A stretch of DNA of 32,987 nt, taken from a virus. Every line of letters starts with the position of its first letter. The first letter of the stretch is position 1. The notes beneath the pieces were generated by a model. The model did no database searches and was not told where the DNA came from. It worked only from the letters and a program-made list of their open reading frames with translations. Made by a program: the position numbers and the translations under genes. The DNA is taken from positions 1-32,987 of the IMG/VR virus record IMGVR_UViG_3300031758_000309, one strand, 5' to 3'. Positions 1 through 8,895 of this stretch are shown in pieces.

Positions 1-127
1 AATAATCAAAGAATCTTTAACTGAACGCTGGAACTCTGGTTGACAGCCATAATGTTGCCACCAGTAGTTAATGATTGCTTCAGTAAGAATTGCTTTATCA
101 CCATCTTCTGGACGGCGTGGATTAACT
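1..127. repeat. Terminal direct repeat, left copy (contig closure)
   Basis: These 127 bases are identical to the last 127 bases of the window. The portal reading frame runs through both copies without a break, so the two ends are the same locus. An exact overlap of 127 is what a de Bruijn assembler with k=127 leaves on a circular path. It is therefore more likely an assembly signature of a circular or circularly permuted genome than a biological terminal repeat. Confidence 0.95.
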
Positions 128-360
128 AGAATCTTTGGACGGCCGATACTAACTGCTGGGGCAAGAGTATTGATTGTTGAAAAAGAAATATTGACCAATA
201 GGCGGTCACCTGGAAGATTTCCTCTATAATGCTTGCCACGATAGAGATTAATGAGTCTTGTCCATAGTCTGTCATATTGTTCATTTTCCCTCCACTTGCG
301 TGATGCTTCTACCTTTGAGCGGTAACGACTTAATTTGTCTGAATTACTTTGTCTTGCCAT
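1..360 (-). CDS. Portal protein, N-terminal part (gene continues across the contig junction)
   Basis: Starts at ATG 360 (MARQSNSDKLSRYRSKVEA) and is open to base 1, where it joins 32860 in frame. The whole gene is 2073 bp, 690 residues. This part holds residues 1-120: a charged helical start, a segment reading LINLYRGKHYRG, and a conserved-looking stretch (LLVNISFSTINTLAPAVSIGRP) of the kind that opens the portal stem/wing fold. The portal is the dodecameric ring at the capsid vertex through which terminase pumps DNA. The start lies 3 nt after the stop of the upstream 364-750 gene, so it is probably translationally coupled to it. Confidence 0.85.
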   Translation of the reverse strand, partial: MARQSNSDKLSRYRSKVEASRKWRENEQYDRLWTRLINLYRGKHYRGNLPGDRLLVNISFSTINTLAPAVSIGRPKILVNPRRPEDGDKAILTEAIINYWWQHYGCQPEFQRSVKDSLII

Positions 361-363
361 GTT

Positions 364-750
364 TTACTTTCTCCCCTTCACGAGACCTTCACCTATTGCA
401 GCCAATCTGCAATATCCTTCTGGTTCTATTTCTTGTTTGATGATGTGGCAGCCTTTCATCTCTTTGCAGTAGAATGCACAGTTGGAGCATTTAACTCCAA
501 TTGCTTTGTCTTCATTTTCTGATGCTGGAACATAGCCAACCCAGATGCCGTTGCCATCATCATCTGACAGTTTGCCGAATTCTTCAACAATTTCATAAAG
601 CGACTCAACATACTTCTGTTCTGCTGGAGCCAACTTAACATTGTTCTTCATATGAGGACTATCTGTATAGCCCTCTTCATGCTCTTCCCCGCCACCAATC
701 TCAATTGCTATTTTAAATGCTGCACCCATTGGGCTATCTTCGTGTTTCAT
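364..750 (-). CDS. Small acidic protein with a five-cysteine cluster, upstream of portal
   Basis: 128 residues. The N-terminal two thirds is acidic and helical. The C-terminal part has Cys at 88, 91, 95, 101 and 114 (KCSNCAFYC, then GCHII and GYCRLA), suggesting a bound zinc or iron-sulfur centre. Short Cys-rich proteins of this sort next to the portal occur in many marine and freshwater phages, often with no assigned role. It overlaps the upstream gene by 4 nt (ATGA) and ends 3 nt before the portal start, so it is co-expressed with head assembly genes. Function unknown; a minor virion or assembly protein is an inference. Confidence 0.8.
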   Translation of the reverse strand: MKHEDSPMGAAFKIAIEIGGGEEHEEGYTDSPHMKNNVKLAPAEQKYVESLYEIVEEFGKLSDDDGNGIWVGYVPASENEDKAIGVKCSNCAFYCKEMKGCHIIKQEIEPEGYCRLAAIGEGLVKGRK

Positions 751-1082
751 TTTCTTCCATCCTTGCGGTCTAATGCGTCTTTTCTGACTAATGCTTTTTT
801 AGCGACAGCCCTAACATCCGCTTCTGTTTTAGGTACTGCTTCTCCCCATGCTGTGAACATGAGTGCGAATCTTGTTGGTTCACCATTTGGCTTGGTGAGA
901 GGCGGAATATTATCTGCTGCTGCAAACCTTCTCGCCCATGAAATCCAACGCCTCTTATCTTTATCTGAAGCACTTGAATAATTCTTAACCCCAGTTTTAA
1001 CTCCAGCAGAGCGTGCGCCAGCAGCGTTAAGCCCGCCTTTAGGATTCTGTCCTGCTTTTCTCTGCCAAAGTTCTGATGCCAT
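747..1082 (-). CDS. Hypothetical protein resembling the phage DUF6321-like family
   Basis: 111 residues, basic. The N-terminal QNPKGGLNAAGARSAGVKTGVKNY stretch resembles a conserved block seen in phage proteins of the DUF6321 type (from memory, not searched). The next block, DKRRWISWARRFAA then KPNGEPTRFALMFTAWGE, is likely the structural core. It starts at ATG 1082 inside the stop of the preceding 39-residue gene (TAATG overlap) and overlaps the next gene by 4 nt. The position among terminase and portal genes suggests a packaging or virion accessory role, but nothing in the sequence proves this. Confidence 0.8.
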   Translation of the reverse strand: MASELWQRKAGQNPKGGLNAAGARSAGVKTGVKNYSSASDKDKRRWISWARRFAAADNIPPLTKPNGEPTRFALMFTAWGEAVPKTEADVRAVAKKALVRKDALDRKDGRK

Positions 1083-1201
1083 TACTTCTTCTTCTTTTTC
1101 TTTTTATTTAAAGCCTTAAGGTCAGCCTCAGTTATTTTTTTGCGTGGTTCAGCAACTGCTGCTAGTTTCTTTTGTTTATCTGAATATTTTGAGTAAGGCA
1201 T
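1082..1201 (-). CDS. 39-residue Lys-rich small protein
   Basis: Too short for most gene finders. It begins at ATG 1201 and stops at 1082, sharing one base with each neighbour (TAATG on both sides), which is strong evidence that it is translated. The protein starts MPYSKYSDKQKKLAAVAEPR, continues with a short helical ITEADLKAL and ends in a run of nine basic residues interrupted by one Asn. The poly-Lys tail suggests nucleic acid binding, perhaps charge balancing of packaged DNA; this is inference. Confidence 0.7.
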   Translation of the reverse strand: MPYSKYSDKQKKLAAVAEPRKKITEADLKALNKKKKKKK

Positions 1202-1434
1202 TATTTCTTCTTCTTTGCTGGTGACTTCTTAGAGGTTGTTTTTTTTGCTGGTGCTTTTGCAGCATTCATGTTGTCCACCAAATTTGGGTAGGGTCTTCCA
1301 GCCTTTTTAGCGGATGCCTTAGCCTTTGCTTTTTGGGCGGGAGACAACTTCTTGGATTTCTTTTTTGGGTTCTTTTTAGCCCAGACTGGTGTGGTCGTGC
1401 TTTCTTGGGCATTGTAATTAGGATTTGCTGCCAT
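1201..1434 (-). CDS. 77-residue Lys/Ala-rich basic protein
   Basis: Start chosen at ATG 1434 because AAGGAG lies 7 nt upstream; a longer in-frame start at 1482 has no ribosome binding site and would overlap the previous gene more. The sequence is a low-complexity, histone H1-like run of KKxxKK and AKAKASAKKAG repeats, ending in PAKKKK, with one ordered island (RPYPNLVDNMNAAKA). It overlaps the upstream gene by 17 nt and shares one base with the downstream gene. Likely a DNA-condensing or virion-associated basic protein; function inferred only from composition. Confidence 0.75.
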   Translation of the reverse strand: MAANPNYNAQESTTTPVWAKKNPKKKSKKLSPAQKAKAKASAKKAGRPYPNLVDNMNAAKAPAKKTTSKKSPAKKKK

Positions 1435-1639
1435 TGGTTTTACTCCTTGATGTTCGTTTAAGATGCCATTCAATATGACCATCTAACTTTTCGTCTACTT
1501 TTTCAACCTGATTGGCTACTCGCTCAAGTAGGGAGCGGGATTCCGCATGCTGTTCACTGTTTTCCTTGCGAAGTTGCTGAATTAAAACAACTAGAGGACC
1601 GCCAATAAAGGCAACAACAATTGGGACAATCCATTCCAT
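1418..1639 (-). CDS. Small membrane protein with coiled coil
   Basis: 73 residues. Residues 3-21 (WIVPIVVAFIGGPLVVLIQ) form one transmembrane segment, followed by a charged heptad-like helix (about 24-60) and a basic tail RTSRSKTNGSKS. This N-terminal anchor plus coiled-coil plan is seen in phage minor membrane proteins, including some holin- or spanin-like proteins. It starts at 1639 within the stop of the zinc-ribbon gene (TAATG). Its place just after terminase, far from the lysis genes, argues against a main lysis role. Function unknown. Confidence 0.75.
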   Translation of the reverse strand: MEWIVPIVVAFIGGPLVVLIQQLRKENSEQHAESRSLLERVANQVEKVDEKLDGHIEWHLKRTSRSKTNGSKS

Positions 1640-1869
1640 TAGATGAGTTCCTTGCGTGCAGGAATCTTTTCAATCTTGCCCTCTTTGAATTCTGGCAAAC
1701 CCTCATAGTAACGCTGGGTCTCACGGACAGTGGAATCATTCCAAGATGATTTACCTTGCGTAACCCCCTTAAATCCGAAAGTGACACTACTGACATGGCA
1801 ATGGAAGCAATAACCCCTAGCGTGGTCCGTTTCTGTCTTCAAATTTCGTCCGCATTCGCATAAATTCAT
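1639..1869 (-). CDS. Small zinc-ribbon-like protein downstream of terminase
   Basis: 76 residues. The N-terminus has C4-x-C6, then C21-x2-C24 with H16, H23 and H25 nearby, consistent with a small zinc-binding module. The remainder is polar (VTQGKSSWNDSTVRETQRYYEG). The start at ATG 1869 is supported by AGGAGA 8 nt upstream. It follows the terminase by 71 nt containing a hairpin. Compact zinc proteins next to terminase can act in packaging or as DNA-binding adaptors, but no specific function can be assigned. Confidence 0.75.
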   Translation of the reverse strand: MNLCECGRNLKTETDHARGYCFHCHVSSVTFGFKGVTQGKSSWNDSTVRETQRYYEGLPEFKEGKIEKIPARKELI

Positions 1870-1905
1870 GATTAATCTCCTATTAAGTGTATAAATCGTT
1901 ACATT

Positions 1906-1932
1906 GCCCCAAGTTTTGATTTTTTATGGGGC
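1906..1932 (-). promoter_or_regulatory. Hairpin between terminase and the zinc-ribbon gene
   Basis: GCCCCA (1906-1911) pairs perfectly with TGGGGC (1927-1932) around a 15-nt A/T-rich loop. It sits in the only sizeable gap of this gene cluster. Neither strand shows a U-run right after the stem, so it is more likely an RNA processing or stability element than a strong intrinsic terminator. Confidence 0.4.
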
Positions 1933-1940
1933 GATTGATA

Positions 1941-3533
1941 TTAATATGTGTTAAATTCCCCGATGAAGAATCGTTCTCTTTCGGGGGTTGCCTTTGGAAC
2001 CTTGCCTGCCCACCAATCCAATGTGCCCCAAGGCTTTTCATCAGAAATCTTGTATTCGGCTAACCAAACAAATTTAAGCATTTGTCTTGCTATTGCAAGC
2101 GACATAACCCTGTCATCATGGGGTGAACCATGGGTAGAGCCATTATCATCACGAACAAAGGTCTTTAACTCGGCAATGGTGTACTCGCAACGCAGTTCAA
2201 GGTCACCGTCACGGAGACTGGCATTTAGTTCATCTATTGCTAATGGCTTAGACAGTGTGGTTGTGCGCCAACCAAGCGTCTCAGAGGCTTCAGCATGTCT
2301 TTGATTAAGCCTGCGCTGTCTATAGATGTTTGGGTATTTTAATTTATTCAGCGCCGTTAGAGTGGTCAATCCGTGGTTGTTGGACTCAACACCAATAAGT
2401 GCCATATTATAGAAATACCCCAAAGGTAGTAATATTTCTTCACCAAACTTGTCGGGGTCCACATGTCCATGCCATGTTGCTACAACCAGCCCAGATTTGG
2501 CATCAATGACATGGGCAGAAGAATAGTCACCACGGGCTAGACCTTCAGCGACATCGGCTCCGATGCAATAGGTAGCCCCATATTGTGGTTGTCCCCAAAT
2601 AGACAGTGGTCCGCCAGAGGATTCAAATATCCATGAGTTTACTGATTCGTCAAGTTTCTTTAAGAAACCACTCTTGGGCTTTTCCGTATCTTGGCGATTT
2701 AAAGAATCAATATCAAAGACAGGGCGACCAGAACGAATGAATGCTTCTTCTGGATTTGATGGGTATTCCTGATGCAACTGCCATGTTGGAAGTTCAGCCT
2801 TCTGCTTTTCATACCAAGACTCATCACGGTCTGTGTTTGCTGACCAAGGATAGAAGATTCCATAGAAACGGTTGGTGCCAGTCTGTGACCCATGCCAAAG
2901 ATTAAAGAAGATGTTGCCTTCGCCTTTAGCCGTGGATAGACAAATAACACGACCACCAACATCGGCAATAGGTTCAATAGATGCCCATGCCTCTTCTGGG
3001 TTAGGCAAGAATGCCATTTCGTCAATGATGGCTAGATAAACGGATTCACCACGAGCAGGCTCATTTGCTGATGGCAATGATTCAATAACCGATTCATTAT
3101 CAAACACCATTTTAAGAACATTGTTTTGTATTAATTCTGGACCTGCTGCCTTTAACCAATCAGGCAAGAACTTGTAGATATATTTGGTTTTACCAAGCAA
3201 CTTAGTTGCCTCACGCTCGGTCTTTGAAAGCATGACTACAAAACGGTCAGGCTGAAAGAATGTCAGCCAAAATGCGTATGCGGCAGCGAGAGTGGAGAAA
3301 CCAATCTGACGAGATTTAAGAACTATTGTGTAGCGCTTTTCAATCCATGCTTTGGCAGTTTCAACCTGAGCCTCTCGCAAAATAAATTGAATCCTACCCT
3401 GATTTGGATGCTTGATGTATGCGTAGTTATTGCAGAAAAAGACAAACGCTTCAAGCAGTTGTTCATCCGTTGCGTTTTCTGGTCCACGACATTTTCTAAA
3501 GTTATATTCGTTTACTAATTCTTCTAACTGCAT
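1941..3533 (-). CDS. terL: Terminase large subunit (packaging ATPase/nuclease)
   Basis: 530 residues, full length for the family. ATPase domain: Walker A-type KSRQIGFST at 73-81, Walker B YLAIIDE ending in D171-E172, and coupling motif STAKGEGN at 200-207. RNase H-fold nuclease: D327 in IGADVAEG, E383 in GVESNNHG, and the DD pair at 473-474 in SPHDDRVMSLA. Each acidic residue is where the family places its metal ligands. The protein docks on the portal, cuts concatemeric DNA and pumps it into the prohead. Its ATG shares a base with the stop of the 3533-4627 gene (TAATG). Unusually, fibre genes lie between it and the small subunit. Confidence 0.97.
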   Translation of the reverse strand: MQLEELVNEYNFRKCRGPENATDEQLLEAFVFFCNNYAYIKHPNQGRIQFILREAQVETAKAWIEKRYTIVLKSRQIGFSTLAAAYAFWLTFFQPDRFVVMLSKTEREATKLLGKTKYIYKFLPDWLKAAGPELIQNNVLKMVFDNESVIESLPSANEPARGESVYLAIIDEMAFLPNPEEAWASIEPIADVGGRVICLSTAKGEGNIFFNLWHGSQTGTNRFYGIFYPWSANTDRDESWYEKQKAELPTWQLHQEYPSNPEEAFIRSGRPVFDIDSLNRQDTEKPKSGFLKKLDESVNSWIFESSGGPLSIWGQPQYGATYCIGADVAEGLARGDYSSAHVIDAKSGLVVATWHGHVDPDKFGEEILLPLGYFYNMALIGVESNNHGLTTLTALNKLKYPNIYRQRRLNQRHAEASETLGWRTTTLSKPLAIDELNASLRDGDLELRCEYTIAELKTFVRDDNGSTHGSPHDDRVMSLAIARQMLKFVWLAEYKISDEKPWGTLDWWAGKVPKATPERERFFIGEFNTY

Positions 3534-4627
3534 TATGCAATGCCCTCCAACAATTCCTTCTTCTTGTTGATGAGCCTAAAAAGTAATCCTAAGAAATCTG
3601 CAGCGTCTGGCATTTCTTCCTCTAAGAATTTGGATACTGCCGCAACATCTCCAAACTCTTGATTACCAATTACGCCATACTTCTCTAAAGACGATTCCCA
3701 TTCTTCTTTAACAAATTCTTTTTCTGCAATTACAACTTGTTCAAGATTAAATAAACCAGGATTTAATTGTGCGAGTTTACTAAATGTCATGTATGGAAGA
3801 CGGGTCTGAATAAATTCATTCAGTTCATCTGACATTGGGAATATTCCATTAGTGCGAGTTCTTGCAGAGGTGTCTCCCTTTAAAAACTTTGCAACTTGCA
3901 TGTCTGGCTGACTAGCAACAGAACTTTCTGTGATGCCGAACTTATCAACAAAGTGTTTTGCTTTTGTTGCGATGTCTTCTCTGTTTTCAAACGGTGGAAC
4001 AGCAACTGCTGACCACTCAAGAATCAACTTAATTATTTCTGGCAGTGTCTCTGCTGACTGTGGAAGTTCTGCATTGTTGATGTAACTAAATCTAATTGCA
4101 GTGTCGTCACCGCCATGTTTAAAGTAAACAAGATGAGCAATACCATTTACGCTTAATACTGGCTCATAGACCTTGATGTTGTTTATGCCATCAATAAGTA
4201 TTCCTTCTTCTTGTCCAACAGGAAAAAATCCACGAGGACCATAAAGAGAGTTATCGCAACGCCAGTCCTGTCCTTCTAATGTTGTATGGCATGAGTTAAG
4301 AAAAACAAATGCGCCAGACTCTTCATCATCTCTATCAGTTGTGTAGTAATCGGCAATACGCTCATATGGATTAAGAAGAATGTTCTCTTCTTCCAAACCA
4401 TTTGATGCTACATAGTTGTACTTACCAATATGCTGGTAGATACTCTTAAATGCAACAAGTACTTGGTCAACACCAACTCTAAACAAATCATATTTATCTT
4501 TTTCAACTACAGCATTTGTGTGTGTTTGTCTGTGCGACAAAACAATTACTCGTGATGTTGATTTAATATTCTTCAAGATATAAAACATCTTGTAGTCTTT
4601 TATTTTTTCTAATGTAAAGTCTTCCAT
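3533..4627 (-). CDS. Unknown 364-residue protein between adhesin and terminase
   Basis: Not recognised. Start at ATG 4627 with GAAGGA 5 nt upstream. The N-terminal 200 residues are beta-rich (MFYILKNIKSTSRVIVLSH; GAFVFLNSCHTTLEGQDWRC; GILIDGINNIKVYEPVL), and the C-terminal 160 are helical and acidic. No signal peptide, membrane segment or clear catalytic motif. It lies 12 nt after the glycine-rich adhesin and shares one base with terL. The context permits a fibre chaperone, an appendage component or a packaging accessory protein; nothing in the sequence decides. Confidence 0.85.
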   Translation of the reverse strand: MEDFTLEKIKDYKMFYILKNIKSTSRVIVLSHRQTHTNAVVEKDKYDLFRVGVDQVLVAFKSIYQHIGKYNYVASNGLEEENILLNPYERIADYYTTDRDDEESGAFVFLNSCHTTLEGQDWRCDNSLYGPRGFFPVGQEEGILIDGINNIKVYEPVLSVNGIAHLVYFKHGGDDTAIRFSYINNAELPQSAETLPEIIKLILEWSAVAVPPFENREDIATKAKHFVDKFGITESSVASQPDMQVAKFLKGDTSARTRTNGIFPMSDELNEFIQTRLPYMTFSKLAQLNPGLFNLEQVVIAEKEFVKEEWESSLEKYGVIGNQEFGDVAAVSKFLEEEMPDAADFLGLLFRLINKKKELLEGIA

Positions 4628-4639
4628 ATTTATCCTTCG

Positions 4640-5758
4640 TTATGGTCCATAGTATTTAAATGTGATACCACCAGCAGTACCTGCTCCAAACTGTGAACCG
4701 CCTCTACCTACAGCAGTTCCTCCAGCAACAACGCTTCCTTGAGAACCATTGCTTTGTGTTCCATAACCGCCTCCACCGCTACCGCCGTTGAGTCCATATG
4801 CTCCACCACCTGCACCACCGTTTCCACCATTGTGCGAGTTTGTATCTTGAGTGTAAGCATTTGTTCCGTTAGCGTCTGTTCCACCGCCTCCACCACATGC
4901 GTAGTATCCACAGTCATATCCATAGTTCGGTACTGTTCCACAACAGTTTCCTAATTTGTCAAAACAGTTGCAGGTATAACTGACGATTGTGTAGAAACCA
5001 TATGTGTTTAAACCACCAATATATGCTGGATTATTTCCAGTGCCAACAGCACCACCTCTACCAAATGGTAAACCACAAGTTCCTGGGTGTTCTCCTGCGC
5101 CACCTCCTCCAGCAGTCCATGTTGTAGAACCAACAGTTAAAGTTGTAGAACCACCGCTTGTTGCAGAACCAGTTCCTCCTCCACCGTTGCCAGCAGCACC
5201 ACCACCTCCTACGCTTCCTGAAACAGTTTGTGTTCCAGTTGAAGATGATGTATGACTAGCAGAAAGACGATATCCTCCGCCTCCTCCACCGCCATAGTTT
5301 GCACCACCGCCTCCTCCATAAAGAAGTATTTCGTAGATGACTGGGGCAATAGGAGAATCTAAATATGGAGTAATTGATGGAATTGAAACGCTGAAAGCAC
5401 CAGCAGTTGAATTTAAATAAGTTTTCAACGACCAAGTAAGAAACTGAAAGGTTTGACCAATTGTTGTTCCGATAGCATTTATAGCACGACAACGGTAATA
5501 GTAGGTCGTATTGGGGGTCAAACCAGAGGCATTGTAGTAAGCAAAGTAAGGACCCGCAGTTACTGTTACCCAGTGAACAACTGTTGAATATGAACTGAAT
5601 GTAGGGCTTGTTGAATAATCAAAATAAACAGTTGTGTCGTACTTGTTTGCAGTTACATAAGCACTGAATGTAGCCCTTTCTTGGTTTACATTTGTTGCTG
5701 CTTGGGGAACTACTGTTGGTGCGAGTTTTGGGTTACTAGACCCTCTGTGTACTGCCAT
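4640..5758 (-). CDS. Glycine-rich adhesin with N-terminal fibronectin III-like domain
   Basis: 372 residues. About 14-110 forms a fibronectin type III-like beta sandwich (TVYFDYSTSP, GLTPNTTYYYRCRAIN, QTFQFLTW). From about 148 to the end the protein is a glycine-rich domain with many GGGG and GGNGG runs, ending in GGITFKYYG. This recalls receptor-binding Gly-rich domains such as the gp38-type phage adhesins, which pack polyglycine II helices. An insert holds seven Cys (228, 263, 265, 272, 273, 283, 288), odd for a cytoplasmically made virion protein and perhaps a metal or disulfide knot. It starts 2 nt after the stop of the collagen-like fibre gene, so the two probably form one appendage. Host recognition is an inference. 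Confidence 0.85.
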   Translation of the reverse strand: MAVHRGSSNPKLAPTVVPQAATNVNQERATFSAYVTANKYDTTVYFDYSTSPTFSSYSTVVHWVTVTAGPYFAYYNASGLTPNTTYYYRCRAINAIGTTIGQTFQFLTWSLKTYLNSTAGAFSVSIPSITPYLDSPIAPVIYEILLYGGGGGANYGGGGGGGYRLSASHTSSSTGTQTVSGSVGGGGAAGNGGGGTGSATSGGSTTLTVGSTTWTAGGGGAGEHPGTCGLPFGRGGAVGTGNNPAYIGGLNTYGFYTIVSYTCNCFDKLGNCCGTVPNYGYDCGYYACGGGGGTDANGTNAYTQDTNSHNGGNGGAGGGAYGLNGGSGGGGYGTQSNGSQGSVVAGGTAVGRGGSQFGAGTAGGITFKYYGP

Positions 5759-5759
5759 A

Positions 5760-7229
<1,470 letters not shown>

Positions 7230-7252
7230 TGTAAAATTCTCCTATTAGTTCT

Positions 7253-7552
7253 TTATGGTCTCCAAGGAAACAGCCATGTAGCAGTTCCCGCAGCCCCTTG
7301 GTTTGAGTCAAAAATATAAGTAGGACCAGTTAAGGTCGCCTTGTTGTCATTTAATTTAGAATCCAGCAAATAGTGAAATTGAAGAGAGGGAGCATGTCCC
7401 CCATCTACGGCATCTTCTTGCTGGTGGTCTAGTTGAAGGGCATTTGATTCTTTTTGTAACTGAGCCTTCAGAGTGTTCATAATCTGAACATGCAAATTGG
7501 CATTTCTGCCCTCATAAGTGTTAGACCCTGGTGCTGCCCATCCTACTCTCAT
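7253..7552 (-). CDS. Hypothetical 99-residue protein
   Basis: Not recognised. It starts MRVGWAAPGSNTYEGRNAN, then a helical stretch (LHVQIMNTLKAQLQKESNALQ), an acidic QQEDAVDGG and a C-terminal beta-like part (ATLTGPTYIFDSNQGAAGTATWLFPW). The ATG overlaps the stop of the small terminase gene by 4 nt (ATGA), and the gene ends 23 nt before the collagen-like fibre. Translational coupling to the terminase small subunit suggests a late, virion-related role; no function can be assigned. Confidence 0.75.
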   Translation of the reverse strand: MRVGWAAPGSNTYEGRNANLHVQIMNTLKAQLQKESNALQLDHQQEDAVDGGHAPSLQFHYLLDSKLNDNKATLTGPTYIFDSNQGAAGTATWLFPWRP

Positions 7553-8016
7553 ACTTCTTCTTCCTCTACTTCAATATCAGGAATGGGCTTTGAGTTAATC
7601 TTATTTTTACTCATTTCAACAATAAGAGTTTGAAGTTCTTCATCGGTTAATTCTTTTACTGAAGTTTCAGTCTTAATATTAATGTTCTGCTGGCTCGCCA
7701 TCTGACCAGTGGCTTTCAAATACAACTCGGCACTACGAACATCACCTGCTATTCCTTTGACATATAAGGCATCTAGGAGGGCTTGTGAGCGTTCTGGAGA
7801 CTGGGTAAGCCCCTTGACAGCCAACTCCCATCTTTCTTTGAAATCTTTACGCTTTTCCCATACCTGCAGAGTATTAAAGTGAATACCATGGTCTTCTGCC
7901 CATGCCTTCTTGGTATTGGGGTTGCGGGATTCCTTGGGGGTGATTAGCCACTCCAAGTATTCTTCTTGTTGCCTTGTGAGCATCATGCGTGCTTCTTTTG
8001 CCATAAATTTATCCAA
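7549..8016 (-). CDS. terS: Terminase small subunit (putative)
   Basis: About 155 residues. Residues 36-58 (KKAWAEDHGIHFNTLQVWEKRKD) form a helix-turn-helix as in phage small terminases, followed by helical and acidic C-terminal parts (VKELTDEELQTLIVEM, then EVEEEEV). TerS recognises the packaging site and feeds DNA to TerL. The Shine-Dalgarno GAAGGAAG sits 3-5 nt before a TTG at 8016; the first ATG (8004) is too far from it, so TTG is the more likely start. It opens the late operon after a 0.5 kb gene-free region. Identification is by HTH, size and context, not by a diagnostic motif. Confidence 0.7.
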   Translation of the reverse strand: MDKFMAKEARMMLTRQQEEYLEWLITPKESRNPNTKKAWAEDHGIHFNTLQVWEKRKDFKERWELAVKGLTQSPERSQALLDALYVKGIAGDVRSAELYLKATGQMASQQNINIKTETSVKELTDEELQTLIVEMSKNKINSKPIPDIEVEEEEV

Positions 8017-8257
8017 TGCTTCCTTCGTATGGTGAAATTGTGATTATCCCTACTATTAGGCAAGACCATTACATTTCGGGGATTACGAATTATTTTTATG
8101 TTGACAGTATCTTTGAAAAGGGGGTGGGGGGTGTAGAAAATAATATGATGAGTGATTGATGATGATAGCAATGAATAGTAACAATAGGGTTTTTGAATAA
8201 TCTGTATCGCCATGGGTAGGTATAGTATCTAATTATATAGGTGGGGGTAGGGGACTG

Positions 8258-8269
8258 GGGGGTACCCCC
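8258..8269. repeat. Perfect GGGGGTACCCCC palindrome
   Basis: Twelve-base self-complementary sequence at the end of a G-rich run on the plus strand (three G tracts of four or more within 8243-8262). It could act as a protein-binding dyad, or the G tracts could form a G-quadruplex with a fourth short run. It lies about 240 bp upstream of terS. Confidence 0.6.
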
Positions 8270-8284
8270 TTACTTACTGGCTAG

Positions 8285-8339
8285 TACTGACTGGTACTGA
8301 CTGACTGGTATGGCATTGGGTATTGGGTATGGCATTGCA
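8285..8339. repeat. Short imperfect tandem repeats (TACTGACTGG and TATGGCATTGGG units)
   Basis: TACTGACTGG is followed by TACTGACTGACTGG, then TATGGCATTGGG, TATTGGG and TATGGCATTGC. These head-to-tail units in non-coding DNA beside terS resemble binding-site arrays for a small terminase or an initiator protein. That role is an inference from position and repetition. Confidence 0.6.
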
Positions 8340-8517
8340 TCCCTACTATGCATTAGTGCTTATGTCTACTCTCTATACCTAGTAAGCAATAGTCCTTGTT
8401 CTTTGCGGGCGACCAATCTAATCCGTCTTGTAGTTAAGCCGCCACTCACAGTGATGATAATGAGAATCAATGAGAATGATTAACCCTTTAGGGGAACGCA
8501 GTAGTTAAATTAAAGAA

Positions 8518-8721
8518 CTACTTCCATTTGTCAATAGGACAGAATGCATGAGGTAGTTTGACTTTGGCGGGCATAAAGCAAAAACACTTGGAACATTGCT
8601 TGGTAATCATGTAGTGCTCGCAGGACTCACAGACCTCTAGTCTTGTGGCTGCTACAGCATCGTCTACATGGTCATGTGTAAGTAGGTGCCAGGGTAATGC
8701 TGGACCATGCATCTCACTCAT
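8518..8721 (-). CDS. Small Cys-rich protein, DUF6171-like zinc module
   Basis: 67 residues. Cys at 31, 34, 43, 46, 48 and 61 (CESCEHYMITKQCSKCFCFM, then AFCPIDKW) with a conserved-looking PAKVKL segment. From memory this matches small phage proteins of the DUF6171 type, predicted to bind zinc. The ATG at 8721 overlaps the end of the 47-residue upstream gene by 8 nt, so the pair forms a mini-operon behind the promoter at 8995-8968. The actual role is unknown. Confidence 0.85.
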   Translation of the reverse strand: MSEMHGPALPWHLLTHDHVDDAVAATRLEVCESCEHYMITKQCSKCFCFMPAKVKLPHAFCPIDKWK

Positions 8722-8857
8722 TGGTTAAAGACTGTTGTAGTGCTAGGTGCTTTACTACCTCTAGGCAATAGAGCATTGTTGCCATTGGCATGTTTGATTC
8801 CCATTTGATGTTGCCGTCATCTAGGGTAATTGTTATTTGCGGCGTTTCATCTGCCAT
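8714..8857 (-). CDS. 47-residue hypothetical protein
   Basis: Short gene at ATG 8857 with a strong GGAGG 6 nt upstream. The protein begins MADETPQITITLDDGNIKWE and continues with a helical SNMPMATMLYCLEVVKHLALQQ. Short proteins with an N-terminal beta hairpin and one C-terminal helix of this kind are frequent in tailed phages with unknown function. First gene of the pair with 8518-8721. The ideal RBS, the overlap and the promoter about 110 nt upstream make it convincing despite its size. Confidence 0.75.
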   Translation of the reverse strand: MADETPQITITLDDGNIKWESNMPMATMLYCLEVVKHLALQQSLTNE

Positions 8858-8895
8858 GTTGTTCCTCCGTTTAATTTATCCGATAATAGAAGCAA

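Larger units (their letters stand above)
8017..8517. other. Gene-free region upstream of the small terminase gene; candidate packaging/late promoter region
   Basis: No convincing ORF on either strand. It holds long G runs on the plus strand (8120-8132 and 8242-8262), a perfect 12-bp palindrome (8258-8269), and short tandem repeats (8285-8339). Near-consensus -10 sequences for leftward transcription occur at 8237-8232 (TATAAT) and 8180-8175 (TACTAT, within TGTTACTAT), without a good -35. A sequence at 8347-8376 partly copies the bipartite promoter element described at 10620. Phage packaging sites often lie next to terS, so cos/pac function is plausible but unproven. Confidence 0.5.

Noticed and set aside
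8101-8129. TTGACA at 8101 on the plus strand as a promoter
   Set aside because: No acceptable -10 box at 16-19 nt; the following bases are a G-run, and no plus-strand gene lies downstream.
7983-8213. Minus-strand ORF overlapping the start of terS
   Set aside because: Overlaps terS in another frame, no RBS and low-complexity His/Ile-rich sequence.
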